A DNA stretch of 64,000 nt. It comes from Pseudomonas sp. DTU12.3. GTDB lineage: Bacteria; Pseudomonadota; Gammaproteobacteria; Pseudomonadales; Pseudomonadaceae. Both the position numbers and the translations under genes were made by a program. Location: positions 1,243,501 through 1,307,500 of the forward strand of contig NZ_CP027218.1 in the NCBI RefSeq assembly GCF_004124275.1, read 5' to 3'. Within the stretch, counting starts at the first letter, position 1, and every line of letters begins with the position of its first letter. The notes beneath the pieces were generated by a model. It did not search any database, was not told the origin of the DNA, and saw only the letters and a list, made by a program, of their open reading frames with translations. This document shows, in pieces, positions 9,537 to 17,628 of this stretch.

Positions 9537-10547
9537 TCAGCGCTGATGACGGATGCGTGGGTTGGCAAAGCCGTAGAGGATGTCCACTACGAAGTTGACC
9601 AGAATCACCAGGCAGGCGATTAACAGGATGCCGTTTTGCACAACCGGATAGTCCCGGGCGCCGATGGCTTCGATCAGCCATTTACCGATGCCGGGCCAGG
9701 AGAAAATGGTTTCGGTCAGAACCGCACCGGCCAGCAAAGTGCCGACTTGCAGACCGACCACGGTGAGCACCGGAATCAGTGCGTTACGCAGACCGTGAAC
9801 GAACACCACGCGCGACGGCGACAGGCCTTTGGCCCTGGCGGTACGGATGTAGTCTTCGCGCAATACTTCGAGCATCGACGAACGGGTCATCCGCGCGATT
9901 ACCGCCAGCGGGATGGTGCCGAGCACGATGGCCGGCAGGATCAGGTGATGCAGGGCGTCGAAGAACGCACCGACGTCATCGGCCAGCAACGTATCGATCA
10001 ACATGAATCCGGTGCGCGGCTCGATGTCGTAGAGCAGGTCGATCCGTCCGGAAACCGGGGTCCAGCCGAGGCTCACCGAGAAGAACATGATCAGGATCAG
10101 GCCCCACCAGAAGATCGGCATCGAATACCCCGCGAGGGAGATGCCCATCACCCCGTGGTCGAACAGGGATCCTCGCTTGAGTGCCGCAATCACCCCGGCC
10201 AGAAGCCCGAGAATGCCGGCGAACAGCAGGGCGGCCATGGACAGTTCCAGGGTCGCCGGGAATAGGGAGGTGAACTCGGTCCATACGCTCTCACGCGTAC
10301 GCAGGGATTCGCCGAGATCGCCGTGGGCCAGTTTGCCGATGTAGTCCAGATATTGGGCATACAGCGGCTTGTTCAGACCTAGGCGTTCCATTGCCTGAGC
10401 GTGCATTTCGGGGTCGACCCGACGTTCGCCCATCATCACTTCCACGGGGTCGCCAGGGATCATGCGAATCAACGCGAAGGTCAGCAAGGTGATGCCGAAA
10501 AACGTGGGGATCAACAACCCCAGTCGGCGGGCAATAAAACTAAACAT
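9537..10547 (-). CDS. dppB: Dipeptide ABC transporter permease DppB
   Basis: A 336-residue permease with the family-typical N-terminus MFSFIARRLGLLIPTFFGIT, the RMIPGDPVEVM loop and six predicted spans. The C-terminal section VLTETIFSWPGIGKWLIEAI is nearly invariant in DppB/OppB. It forms the channel with DppC. It follows the fourth binding-protein gene after 73 bp that hold a strong hairpin, which would let the binding protein be made in excess over the membrane parts. Confidence 0.96.
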   Translation of the reverse strand: MFSFIARRLGLLIPTFFGITLLTFALIRMIPGDPVEVMMGERRVDPEMHAQAMERLGLNKPLYAQYLDYIGKLAHGDLGESLRTRESVWTEFTSLFPATLELSMAALLFAGILGLLAGVIAALKRGSLFDHGVMGISLAGYSMPIFWWGLILIMFFSVSLGWTPVSGRIDLLYDIEPRTGFMLIDTLLADDVGAFFDALHHLILPAIVLGTIPLAVIARMTRSSMLEVLREDYIRTARAKGLSPSRVVFVHGLRNALIPVLTVVGLQVGTLLAGAVLTETIFSWPGIGKWLIEAIGARDYPVVQNGILLIACLVILVNFVVDILYGFANPRIRHQR

Positions 10548-10580
10548 CTTGTGTGGTACCTCATCAGCCGGTTAGGCGTG

Positions 10581-10610
10581 CCCGGCGTCTCTGGAGTCAG
10601 GGACGCCGGG
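10581..10610 (-). promoter_or_regulatory. Intercistronic hairpin between dppA and dppB
   Basis: A perfect 9-bp GC-rich stem (CCCGGCGTC with GACGCCGGG) around a 12-nt loop, with no T-run after it. Such hairpins after binding-protein genes usually stabilise the upstream mRNA or partly terminate. That role is inferred here. Confidence 0.65.
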
Positions 10611-10620
10611 AGTTTCTTAT

Positions 10621-12216
10621 CTACTTCACCTGGGTGGTGGCGAAGTTATTAGTGGTGAGAGGGCTGATGTGATAGCCCTCTACGTTGTTGCGCATTGCGG
10701 TAAACATTCTGGTGTGAGCCATGCTGATCCATGGCTGATCCTGATTAAACAGTACCTGAGCCTGTTCGTAGAGCGCGGCGCGTTCGGCCGGATCTACTTT
10801 AGCCCGTGCTTCATCGAGCAGCGTCTGGAATTTCTCGTTGCACCAGCGCGCGTAGTTTTCGCCGTTCTTGGCCGCTTCACAACTGAGCATAGGCGTCAGG
10901 AAGTTATCCGGGTCGCCGTTGTCGCCCGCCCATCCGGCAGAAACCATGTCGTGCTCGCCGTTCTTGGCGCGTTTGAGCATCTCGCCCCATTCCATCACGC
11001 GGATGTCGATCTTGATCCCGACTTTCGCCAGGTCAGCCTGCATCATTTGCGCACCGAGCATCGGGTTCGGATTGGTCGGGCCGCCGCCGTTACGGGTGAA
11101 CAGGGTAAACACGGTGCCGTCCGGAACCCCGGCTTCCTTGAGCAGGGCGCGGGCCTTGTCGAGGTCACGTGGCGGGTTCTTCAGGTCGTGGTTGTAGCCC
11201 AGCAGCGTCGGCGGGTACGGGTTGACCGCGACCGAAGCGTTGCCTTTGCCGAACAGGGCGTTGACGTAGGCTTCCTTGTCGAAGGCGATATCGATCGCCT
11301 TACGTACGCGCACGTCACTCATGTATTTGTGCTGGGTGTTCATGGCGATGTAGGACACGGTCATCGCGTCCAGTTCGTCGACTTTCAGGTTGCTGTCTTT
11401 CTTGATGCTCGGGATGTCATCCGGTTTCGGATACAGCGCGACCTGGCACTCGTTGGCCTTGAGCTTTTGCAGGCGCACGTTGTTGTCGGTGGCGATGGCC
11501 AGGATCAACGCGTCAGCCGGCGGCTTGCCACGGAAATAGTCCGGGTTGGCCTTGAAGCGTACCTGGGCGTCTTTGGCGTAACGCTGGAAGATGAACGGGC
11601 CGGTGCCGACAGGCTTGTTGTTGAGGTCGCCGGTCTTGTTGGCCTTGAGCAACTGGTCGGCGTATTCGGCCGGGTAGATCGAGGAGAACGCCATCGCGAT
11701 GTCGGCCAGGAACGGCGCTTCGCGGCGGGTCAGGGTGAACTTGACCGTGTTGTCGTCGACTTTTTCTACGCTTTTGAGCAGTTCCTTGAAACCCATGCTT
11801 TCAAAGTACGGGAAGCCCACGCTCGACAGTTTGTGCCACGGGTGGTTCGGGTCCAGCTGACGCTGGAAGCTCCAGACCACGTCGTCGGCGTTCATGTCGC
11901 GGGTCGGCTTGAAATATTCGGTGGTGTGAAACTTGACGCCTTTGCGCAGGTGGAACGTGTAGTTCAGGCCGTCTTCACTGATGTCCCACGACTCGGCGAG
12001 TGCCGGGATCACTTCAGTAGTACCGGGCTTGAAGTCCGCCAGACGATTGAAGATGGTTTCGGCCACCGCATCGGCAGTGACTGCAGTCGTGTACTGGACC
12101 ATATCGAAGCCTTCCGGACTGGCTTCGGTGCAGACCACCAAGGGTTTGGCCGAGACGCCAACAGCGACACTCAGCAACGCAGCCGCGATGGCCGCACGTA
12201 GGGGAAGCATTTTCAT
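10621..12216 (-). CDS. dppA: Dipeptide-binding protein (DppA paralogue nearest dppB)
   Basis: A 531-residue periplasmic SBP_bac_5 protein with a signal peptide ending SVAVGVSA and the mature start KPLVVCTEASPEGFD. The start MKMLPLR at 12216 follows AGAGGG; the frame is open to 12270 without support. It corresponds by position to dppA4 of P. aeruginosa, the copy just before dppBCDF. It is the most divergent of the four paralogues here (TEASPEGFDMVQY instead of SEGSPAGFD). Paralogous binding proteins sharing one translocator presumably widen peptide range. Confidence 0.93.
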   Translation of the reverse strand: MKMLPLRAAIAAALLSVAVGVSAKPLVVCTEASPEGFDMVQYTTAVTADAVAETIFNRLADFKPGTTEVIPALAESWDISEDGLNYTFHLRKGVKFHTTEYFKPTRDMNADDVVWSFQRQLDPNHPWHKLSSVGFPYFESMGFKELLKSVEKVDDNTVKFTLTRREAPFLADIAMAFSSIYPAEYADQLLKANKTGDLNNKPVGTGPFIFQRYAKDAQVRFKANPDYFRGKPPADALILAIATDNNVRLQKLKANECQVALYPKPDDIPSIKKDSNLKVDELDAMTVSYIAMNTQHKYMSDVRVRKAIDIAFDKEAYVNALFGKGNASVAVNPYPPTLLGYNHDLKNPPRDLDKARALLKEAGVPDGTVFTLFTRNGGGPTNPNPMLGAQMMQADLAKVGIKIDIRVMEWGEMLKRAKNGEHDMVSAGWAGDNGDPDNFLTPMLSCEAAKNGENYARWCNEKFQTLLDEARAKVDPAERAALYEQAQVLFNQDQPWISMAHTRMFTAMRNNVEGYHISPLTTNNFATTQVK

Positions 12217-12245
12217 CGATAACCCTCTGCAATCGGTTGAAGACA

Positions 12246-12290
12246 AAAAACCGTACGGCCGACTCCTCATGAGTCAGCCGACGGTTGGCG
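12246..12290 (-). terminator. Terminator between opdP and dppA
   Basis: On the minus strand an imperfect 15-bp stem (ACCGTCGGCTGACTC with GGAGTCGGCCGTACGGT) closed by ATGA is followed by TTTTTTG. It lies directly after the porin stop codon and should end or attenuate the porin transcript. Confidence 0.8.
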
Positions 12291-12293
12291 TTT

Positions 12294-13670
12294 TTACAGA
12301 ATGTTGAATGGAATCGTGGTCACGAGACGGAACTCGTTGATGCTGCCGTCAGCCTGGTTTTCGCTGGCGCGGTGAGTGGTGTAGGTCGCGCGAACGGTGG
12401 TGGCCTTGAGTGGACCGCTCTGTACGGCGTACGAAGTACCGATGCCGTATTCGTAGTGATGTTCGCCGTCCATGTTGCGTACATCGTATGCGGTGCCAAC
12501 GTAGTGAGTACCGTCGATGCCCCAGCCGCGAGCGGTGTAGGCGTTGAACTTCAGGCCCGGGATACCGTATTCGGCCATGTTGATGCCGTAGGCGATCTGG
12601 AAGGATTTCTCGTTCGGTCCGTTGAAGTCGGACAGCAGGGAGTTGGCCAGGTAGATGCCGTTGGTTTCGTGCAGGTAGTCGAAGTACTCGTTACCGTTCA
12701 CTTCCTGATACGAGAAGGTCAGGGTGTGTGCCTGGTGAGTCAGACCGAACGACAGCGAGTAGGTGTCGTTGTCGATGTTACCCATCAACTTTTTGCCTTC
12801 GTCGACAGTCTTGTAGTAGTTCAGACCGGTGGTCAGGCTCAGCACCGAGCTGTCGCCCAGTTCGTGAGTCGCGCCGAAGTAGTACTGGTTCCAGAAGTCT
12901 TCAGCCTGGGTCGCGTAGAGGCTGGTTTTCAGGCTCTTGAGCGGCTGATAGTTCACGCCGGCAGTGTTGACGTGATCGGTTTCGACACCGGTGTTGCTGT
13001 ATTCGGTGCGGAATTTCGACAGGCTCTGTTCGGTACGTGGCGACACGCGGTCGAAGGTGGCGAGGTCGAACGACAGGTTGTCGAATTCTTCACTGTGGAT
13101 CGCCACACCTTCAAAGCTCGAAGGCAGCGGACGGTTGCCGATGACGTCGACGATCGGGCTGCTGAAGTTCATGCGGCCGGCGGTCAGGGTGGTGTTGGAG
13201 ATACGTGCCTTGACGTTGGCCAGGCCGAGTTTGCTCCACTGGTCGACGGCGTCACCGTTGGAGTGGGCGAGGGTACGGTTGGAACCGCCCTTGATGTCTT
13301 CGCGGCTGCGATCCAGTGCGATGGCGTTGTAAGCCGCAACTTCGGTGCTGATCCCCACGGTGCCCTCGGTGAAGCCCGAGGTGTAGTTGAGGATGGTGCC
13401 CTGAACCCAGTTGATCCGGCGCGAACCGGTCAGGGTTTCGCCATGGCGCTCGTACTTGAAGGTACCGCCGCGCTGTTTGTCTTCGTTGGCGTACCAGTTA
13501 CGGGTCGAACCGGACAGGCTTTGACCGTCGATGAAGCCTTTGGCTTCGGACTGGGCGCTGGTGCTGGCCAGTTGAGTCGGGACGAATTCCTGGCTGACGC
13601 TTTCAGCGTGGGCTGCGGCGGTGATGCTGCTGATGGCCAGGGCCAGTATCGCGGTGCTGCTCAGTTTCAT
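12294..13670 (-). CDS. opdP: OprD-family outer-membrane porin (OpdP type)
   Basis: A 458-residue outer-membrane beta-barrel with a signal peptide (MKLSSTAILALAISSITAAAHA) and the OprD-family mature start with SQEFVPTQ, ending in a hydrophobic residue pattern (TTIPFNIL). OprD porins are narrow channels for amino acids and small peptides. Lying between dppA paralogues, it matches OpdP of P. aeruginosa, which admits glycine-glutamate type dipeptides. A palindromic possible operator lies about 80 bp upstream and a terminator follows. Confidence 0.9.
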   Translation of the reverse strand: MKLSSTAILALAISSITAAAHAESVSQEFVPTQLASTSAQSEAKGFIDGQSLSGSTRNWYANEDKQRGGTFKYERHGETLTGSRRINWVQGTILNYTSGFTEGTVGISTEVAAYNAIALDRSREDIKGGSNRTLAHSNGDAVDQWSKLGLANVKARISNTTLTAGRMNFSSPIVDVIGNRPLPSSFEGVAIHSEEFDNLSFDLATFDRVSPRTEQSLSKFRTEYSNTGVETDHVNTAGVNYQPLKSLKTSLYATQAEDFWNQYYFGATHELGDSSVLSLTTGLNYYKTVDEGKKLMGNIDNDTYSLSFGLTHQAHTLTFSYQEVNGNEYFDYLHETNGIYLANSLLSDFNGPNEKSFQIAYGINMAEYGIPGLKFNAYTARGWGIDGTHYVGTAYDVRNMDGEHHYEYGIGTSYAVQSGPLKATTVRATYTTHRASENQADGSINEFRLVTTIPFNIL

Positions 13671-13749
13671 GGGTGAAGCTCCTTTACTTTCTTTTTATGC
13701 CGGCTTTTTTTGGTATGCCGGTTATTGGTTTAGAACTCATTCACACATC

Positions 13750-13761
13750 GCAAACGTTTGC
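13750..13761. promoter_or_regulatory. Palindromic operator candidate upstream of opdP
   Basis: GCAAACGTTTGC is a perfect 12-bp palindrome, 80 bp before the porin start. The shape is that of LacI-family operators. The known repressor of this locus in P. aeruginosa, PsdR, is not of that family, so which protein binds is open. Confidence 0.4.
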
Positions 13762-13800
13762 CAAAGGCCGGACCGGCGAATTTCGGCAAAGCGCTTGCGT

Positions 13801-13822
13801 GAGGGGCTAGACAGCGCCCCTC
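13801..13822 (-). terminator. Hairpin after dppA (third paralogue)
   Basis: GAGGGGC pairs with GCCCCTC around an 8-nt loop, 24 bp past the stop codon at 13846, without a clear T-run. It may be a weak terminator or an mRNA-end stabiliser. Confidence 0.5.
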
Positions 13823-13845
13823 AGCGTTGCGGCTAATCGGTTGGG

Positions 13846-15441
13846 TTAATCGATACTGACACCCGAGAACACGTTGCGACCGAACGGGCTGACCTTGAAC
13901 CCTTCGATCCTGGTGCTCAGTGGCTGGTTGACGGTCGAGTGGGCGACAGGCGTGATCGGCACTTGCTGTTTAAGCAATTGCTGGGCCTGTTTATAGAGCA
14001 CGGTGCGCTGGTCGCGGTCAGTGACGACCTTGGCCTCTTTGATCAGCTTGTCGTAAGCCGGATCGCACCACATGGAGTAGTTGTTGCCGCCGATGGCGTC
14101 GCAGCTGTACAGCGTGCCGAGCCAGTTGTCCGGGTCACCGTTGTCACCGGTCCAGCCGATCAGGCTGATGTCGTGCTCGCCATTCTTGGTGCGCTTGATG
14201 TACTCGCCCCATTCATAGCTGACGATTTTCACCTTCAGGCCGATCTTGGCCCAGTCTGCCTGGAGCATTTCGGCCATCAGCTTGGCGTTCGGGTTGTACG
14301 GACGCTGCACCGGCATCGCCCACAGAGTGATTTCGGTGCCTTCCTTGACGCCCGCAGCCTTGAGCAGCTCTTTGGCTTTTTCCGGGTTGTAGGCAGCATC
14401 TTTGATGCTGTCGTCATAGGACCACTGGGTCGGCGGCATGGCGTTGACGGCCAATTGCCCGGCGCCTTGGTAAACGGCGTTGAGAATCCCTTGTTTATTC
14501 ACCGCCATGTCCAGCGCCTGACGCACTTCGAGCTGGTCGAAAGGTTTGTGGCGCACGTTGTAGGCGATGTAACCGAGGTTGAATCCCGGCTTGGAGATCA
14601 GTTGCAGCTTCGGATCGCTTTTCAGCGCTTCAACGTCGGCCGGACGCGGGTGCAGCGTGATCTGGCACTCATTGGCCTTGAGTTTCTGCACGCGGACCGA
14701 GGCATCAGTGTTGATCGCGAAGATCAGGTTGTCGAGTTTGACCCGGCTCGGATCCCAGTAATGCTTGTTACCGGTGAAGCGGATGTTCGAGTCTTTCTGA
14801 TAGCTCTTGAACACGAACGGCCCGGTGCCGATCGGCTTCTGATTGATATCGCTCGGCTTGCCATCGGCCAGCAATTTGTCGGCGTATTCGGCGGACAGGA
14901 TGGCGGCGAAGCTCATGGCGAGGTTCTGGATGAACGCGGCGTCGACGCTGTTGAGCGTGAACTCCACGGTCAGCGGCCCGGTCTTTTCGACCTTGGCGAT
15001 GTTCTTGTTCAGGCTCATCCCGTTGAAATACGGGAACTCGGTGGGATAAGCCTTACGGAATGGCTGCTGTGCATCAAGCATGCGGTTAAACGTGAACAAC
15101 ACGTCGTCGGCGTTGAAATCGCGACTCGGCTTGAAGTACGGCGTTGTATGAAATTTCACACCTTCACGCAGGTGAAAGGTGTACTTGAGACCATCCTCGG
15201 AAATGTCCCACTTGGTGGCCAGACCCGGTACTACATTGGTGTCGCCTTTTTCGAACTCGACCAGACGGTTATAGATCGGTTCGGCGGCGTCGTTATCGGT
15301 CGCTGTCGTGTACTGCGCGGTATCAAAACCCGCCGGGCTGCCTTCGGAGCAGAACACCAGGCTTTTACTGGCGGCGAAACTGGCGGACGAAGCCAACAGG
15401 CCGGCGCCCAGCAGTGCGGAAAAAACCAAGGTATGGCGCAT
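13846..15441 (-). CDS. dppA: Dipeptide-binding protein (DppA paralogue upstream of opdP)
   Basis: A 531-residue SBP_bac_5 protein, signal peptide ending ASSASFA, mature start ASKSLVFCSEGSPAGFD. It shares long blocks with the paralogue at 15743-17368 (for example KPIGTGPFVFKSYQKDSNIR and ALDMAVNK), so the two probably arose by tandem duplication. The position equals dppA3 of P. aeruginosa, directly before the porin gene. The conserved GDNGDPDNWL section near the C-terminus is present. It should deliver peptides to DppBCDF. Confidence 0.93.
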   Translation of the reverse strand: MRHTLVFSALLGAGLLASSASFAASKSLVFCSEGSPAGFDTAQYTTATDNDAAEPIYNRLVEFEKGDTNVVPGLATKWDISEDGLKYTFHLREGVKFHTTPYFKPSRDFNADDVLFTFNRMLDAQQPFRKAYPTEFPYFNGMSLNKNIAKVEKTGPLTVEFTLNSVDAAFIQNLAMSFAAILSAEYADKLLADGKPSDINQKPIGTGPFVFKSYQKDSNIRFTGNKHYWDPSRVKLDNLIFAINTDASVRVQKLKANECQITLHPRPADVEALKSDPKLQLISKPGFNLGYIAYNVRHKPFDQLEVRQALDMAVNKQGILNAVYQGAGQLAVNAMPPTQWSYDDSIKDAAYNPEKAKELLKAAGVKEGTEITLWAMPVQRPYNPNAKLMAEMLQADWAKIGLKVKIVSYEWGEYIKRTKNGEHDISLIGWTGDNGDPDNWLGTLYSCDAIGGNNYSMWCDPAYDKLIKEAKVVTDRDQRTVLYKQAQQLLKQQVPITPVAHSTVNQPLSTRIEGFKVSPFGRNVFSGVSID

Positions 15442-15742
15442 GACGCTCCCTCTTATTTTTTAGTGTTGTGCAATGCGCCGCGTCTCATCCCTGGACGTTG
15501 TGGTCGCATTGAGCTCAATCCAATACGTACGGCAAACCGGTGGCCCACGCAGAAACTGGTCAGAACCCGACGGTAAGTTCCGCGGGACCGGCAGTAAATG
15601 CGTAATTGCCTGAAACTGCGTAGGAAAAGTCGACACGCCTATACCGCTGCAGTTATCTGCATTGGCATTGGCTGAAGGAAATTTCCTGACTTCCCGGCAG
15701 GTAAAGCAACGGCGACGTCAAAAACGTCGCCGTTGCCGTGCC
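15442..15742. other. Intergenic region between two dppA paralogues
   Basis: No gene is seen. The region must hold the promoter for the gene at 13846-15441. A 12-bp palindrome AGGAAATTTCCT lies at 15676-15687, and a strong hairpin ends the upstream gene. Confidence 0.4.
15706..15736 (-). terminator. Strong hairpin after dppA (second paralogue)
   Basis: A perfect 12-bp stem, GCAACGGCGACG with CGTCGCCGTTGC, around a T-rich 7-nt loop, 6 bp past the stop codon at 15743. There is a short TTT after it on the minus strand. A terminator or partial terminator is likely. Confidence 0.7.
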
Positions 15743-17368
15743 TTATTTGCTGACGCTGACGCCGTAGAAGGAGTTCAAGCCGAATGGGCTGATCTTGAAA
15801 TCCTGCACGTTGGCGCGCATGGGTTGATACACCGTCGAGTGAGCGATAGGTGTCATCGGGACTGCATCTTTGAGGACGTGTTGTGCCTCTTTGTACAGTT
15901 CGGTGCGCTTACCTTGGTCGGTTGTGCGCTTGGCTTCCTTGACGAGGCCGTCGAACTTCTTGTCGCACCACTTGGAGAAGTTGTTGCCGCTGAGCGAGTC
16001 GCAGCCGAACAGCACGTTCAGCCAGTTGTCCGGATCACCATTGTCACCGCTCCAGCCAATGATCATGGCCTGGTTCTCGCCACCTTTGGAGCGTTTGATG
16101 TACTCGCCCCACTCGTAGCTGGTGATCTTCACTTTCAAGCCGATCTTGGCCCAGTCGGACTGCAGCATTTCGGCCATCAGTTTGGCGTTCGGGTTGTATG
16201 GACGCTGAACCGGCATCGCCCACAGCACGATCTCGGTACCTTCCTTGACGCCGGCTTCCTTGAGCAGCTGTTTGGCTTTCTCAGGATCGTACTTGGCGTC
16301 TTTGATGGTGGTGTCGTAAGACCACTGGGTCGGCGGCATGGCGTTGACGGCCAACTGGCCTGCGCCCTGATAAACCGAGTCGATGATTTGTGGCTTGTTC
16401 ACCGCCATGTCCAGCGCCTGGCGGACGCGCAGGTCAGCCAGCGGGTTGGCCTCGTTGCTGCCCTTGACCTTGTCCATCACGTTGTAGGCGATGTAACCCA
16501 GGTTGAAACCAGCCTGGTCAGGCATCTTCAGGGTCTTGTCTTCTTTCAGCGCCTTCAGGTCGGCCGGACGCGGGAAGAGGGTGACCTGGCACTCGTTCTT
16601 TTTCAGCTTCTGAATACGTACCGACGGGTCGGTGGTGATGGCGAAGATCAGGTTGTCGATCTTGACGTCTTCAGGCTTCCAGTAGTCCTTGTTGCCGGTG
16701 TAACGGATGTTCGAGTCTTTCTGGTAGCTCTTGAACACGAAAGGACCAGTGCCGATCGGCTTCTGGTTAATGTCGGCAGCCTTGCCTTCCTTGAGCAGCT
16801 GGGCCGCGTACTCGGCGGACTGCACCGAGGCGAAGCTCATGGCCATGTTCTGGATGAACGCGGCGTCGACTTCTTTCAGGGTGAACTTGACGGTGTGGTC
16901 GTCGACTTTATCGATCTTGGTGATGTTGGTGTCCATCCCCATGTCGGTGAAGTACGGGAATTCGGTCGGGTACGCCTTACGGAACGGGTCATCCTTGTTA
17001 ATCATGCGATTGAAGGTGAACAGTACGTCGTCGGCGTTGAACTCACGAGTCGGCTTGAAATACGGGGTCGTGTGGAACTTGACGCCTTCACGCAGATGGA
17101 AGGTGTACGTCAGGCCACCGTCGGAAATGTCCCACTTGGTCGCCAGACCAGGAATCACGGCGGTGCCGCCGCGCTCGAACTGGGTCAGACGGTTGAACAT
17201 GGTTTCAGCTGAGGCGTCGAAGTCGGTTCCGGTGGTGTACTGGCCCGGGTCGAAACCGGCCGGGCTGCCTTCGGAGCAGAACACCAGGTTAGTCGCAGCG
17301 GATGCGAAAGGTGCGGAGGCTAACAAGCCTGCGCCGACTAGAAACGGAATGACCGCGTGTTTAAGCAT
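15743..17368 (-). CDS. dppA: Dipeptide-binding protein (second DppA paralogue)
   Basis: A 541-residue periplasmic binding protein. The start is MLKHAVIPFLVGAG at 17368, after a GAGG site; an upstream ATG at 17392 lacks one. Signal peptide ends FASA and the mature start is ATNLVFCSEGSPAGFD. It is close to the paralogue at 13846-15441 but has a 5-10 residue insertion (MDKVKGSNEANPL) before the DLRVRQALDMAVNK segment. Family, length and the repeated GDNGDPDNWL motif make SBP_bac_5 certain. Ligand preference relative to the other three copies is unknown. Confidence 0.93.
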   Translation of the reverse strand: MLKHAVIPFLVGAGLLASAPFASAATNLVFCSEGSPAGFDPGQYTTGTDFDASAETMFNRLTQFERGGTAVIPGLATKWDISDGGLTYTFHLREGVKFHTTPYFKPTREFNADDVLFTFNRMINKDDPFRKAYPTEFPYFTDMGMDTNITKIDKVDDHTVKFTLKEVDAAFIQNMAMSFASVQSAEYAAQLLKEGKAADINQKPIGTGPFVFKSYQKDSNIRYTGNKDYWKPEDVKIDNLIFAITTDPSVRIQKLKKNECQVTLFPRPADLKALKEDKTLKMPDQAGFNLGYIAYNVMDKVKGSNEANPLADLRVRQALDMAVNKPQIIDSVYQGAGQLAVNAMPPTQWSYDTTIKDAKYDPEKAKQLLKEAGVKEGTEIVLWAMPVQRPYNPNAKLMAEMLQSDWAKIGLKVKITSYEWGEYIKRSKGGENQAMIIGWSGDNGDPDNWLNVLFGCDSLSGNNFSKWCDKKFDGLVKEAKRTTDQGKRTELYKEAQHVLKDAVPMTPIAHSTVYQPMRANVQDFKISPFGLNSFYGVSVSK

Positions 17369-17573
17369 GTTGGCCTCATGATTTGTTGTCATTTTTTAGT
17401 TGTGAGGTACGACCTCGTGAGTCGTGCCTGCGGATACTTATGCAGGGGCCATACCCATTGCAAGATCCAGAGTGTGAGCGAGCGTTAAACGGTGGCACGT
17501 ACGTACCTTAATGTCGCATCTGTATAACTTTTGACGCATTTGACCGTTTGCGGGTGATTTTTACGGTGCAAAC

Positions 17574-17625
17574 GAAGCCCCAAAACGGTGCGCCGGTCAC
17601 GTTGTGCGCGCTGCCTTGGGGCTCG
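17574..17625 (-). terminator. Hairpin after first dppA paralogue
   Basis: On the minus strand GAGCCCCAA pairs with TTGGGGCTTC around a loop of about 32 bases containing GC-rich sub-stems. It follows the stop codon at 17629 within a few bases. The T-run is weak, so it may only attenuate. Confidence 0.5.
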
Positions 17626-17628
17626 GTG

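Noticed and set aside
12285..13676. 463-codon frame antisense to the OprD-type porin
   Set aside because: Composition-driven shadow; the sense strand has a signal peptide and full OprD match.
13750..13761. E. coli PurR box (the palindrome is identical to its core)
   Set aside because: I know of no PurR counterpart of this kind in Pseudomonas, and the porin has no link to purines, so only a generic LacI-type operator is suggested.
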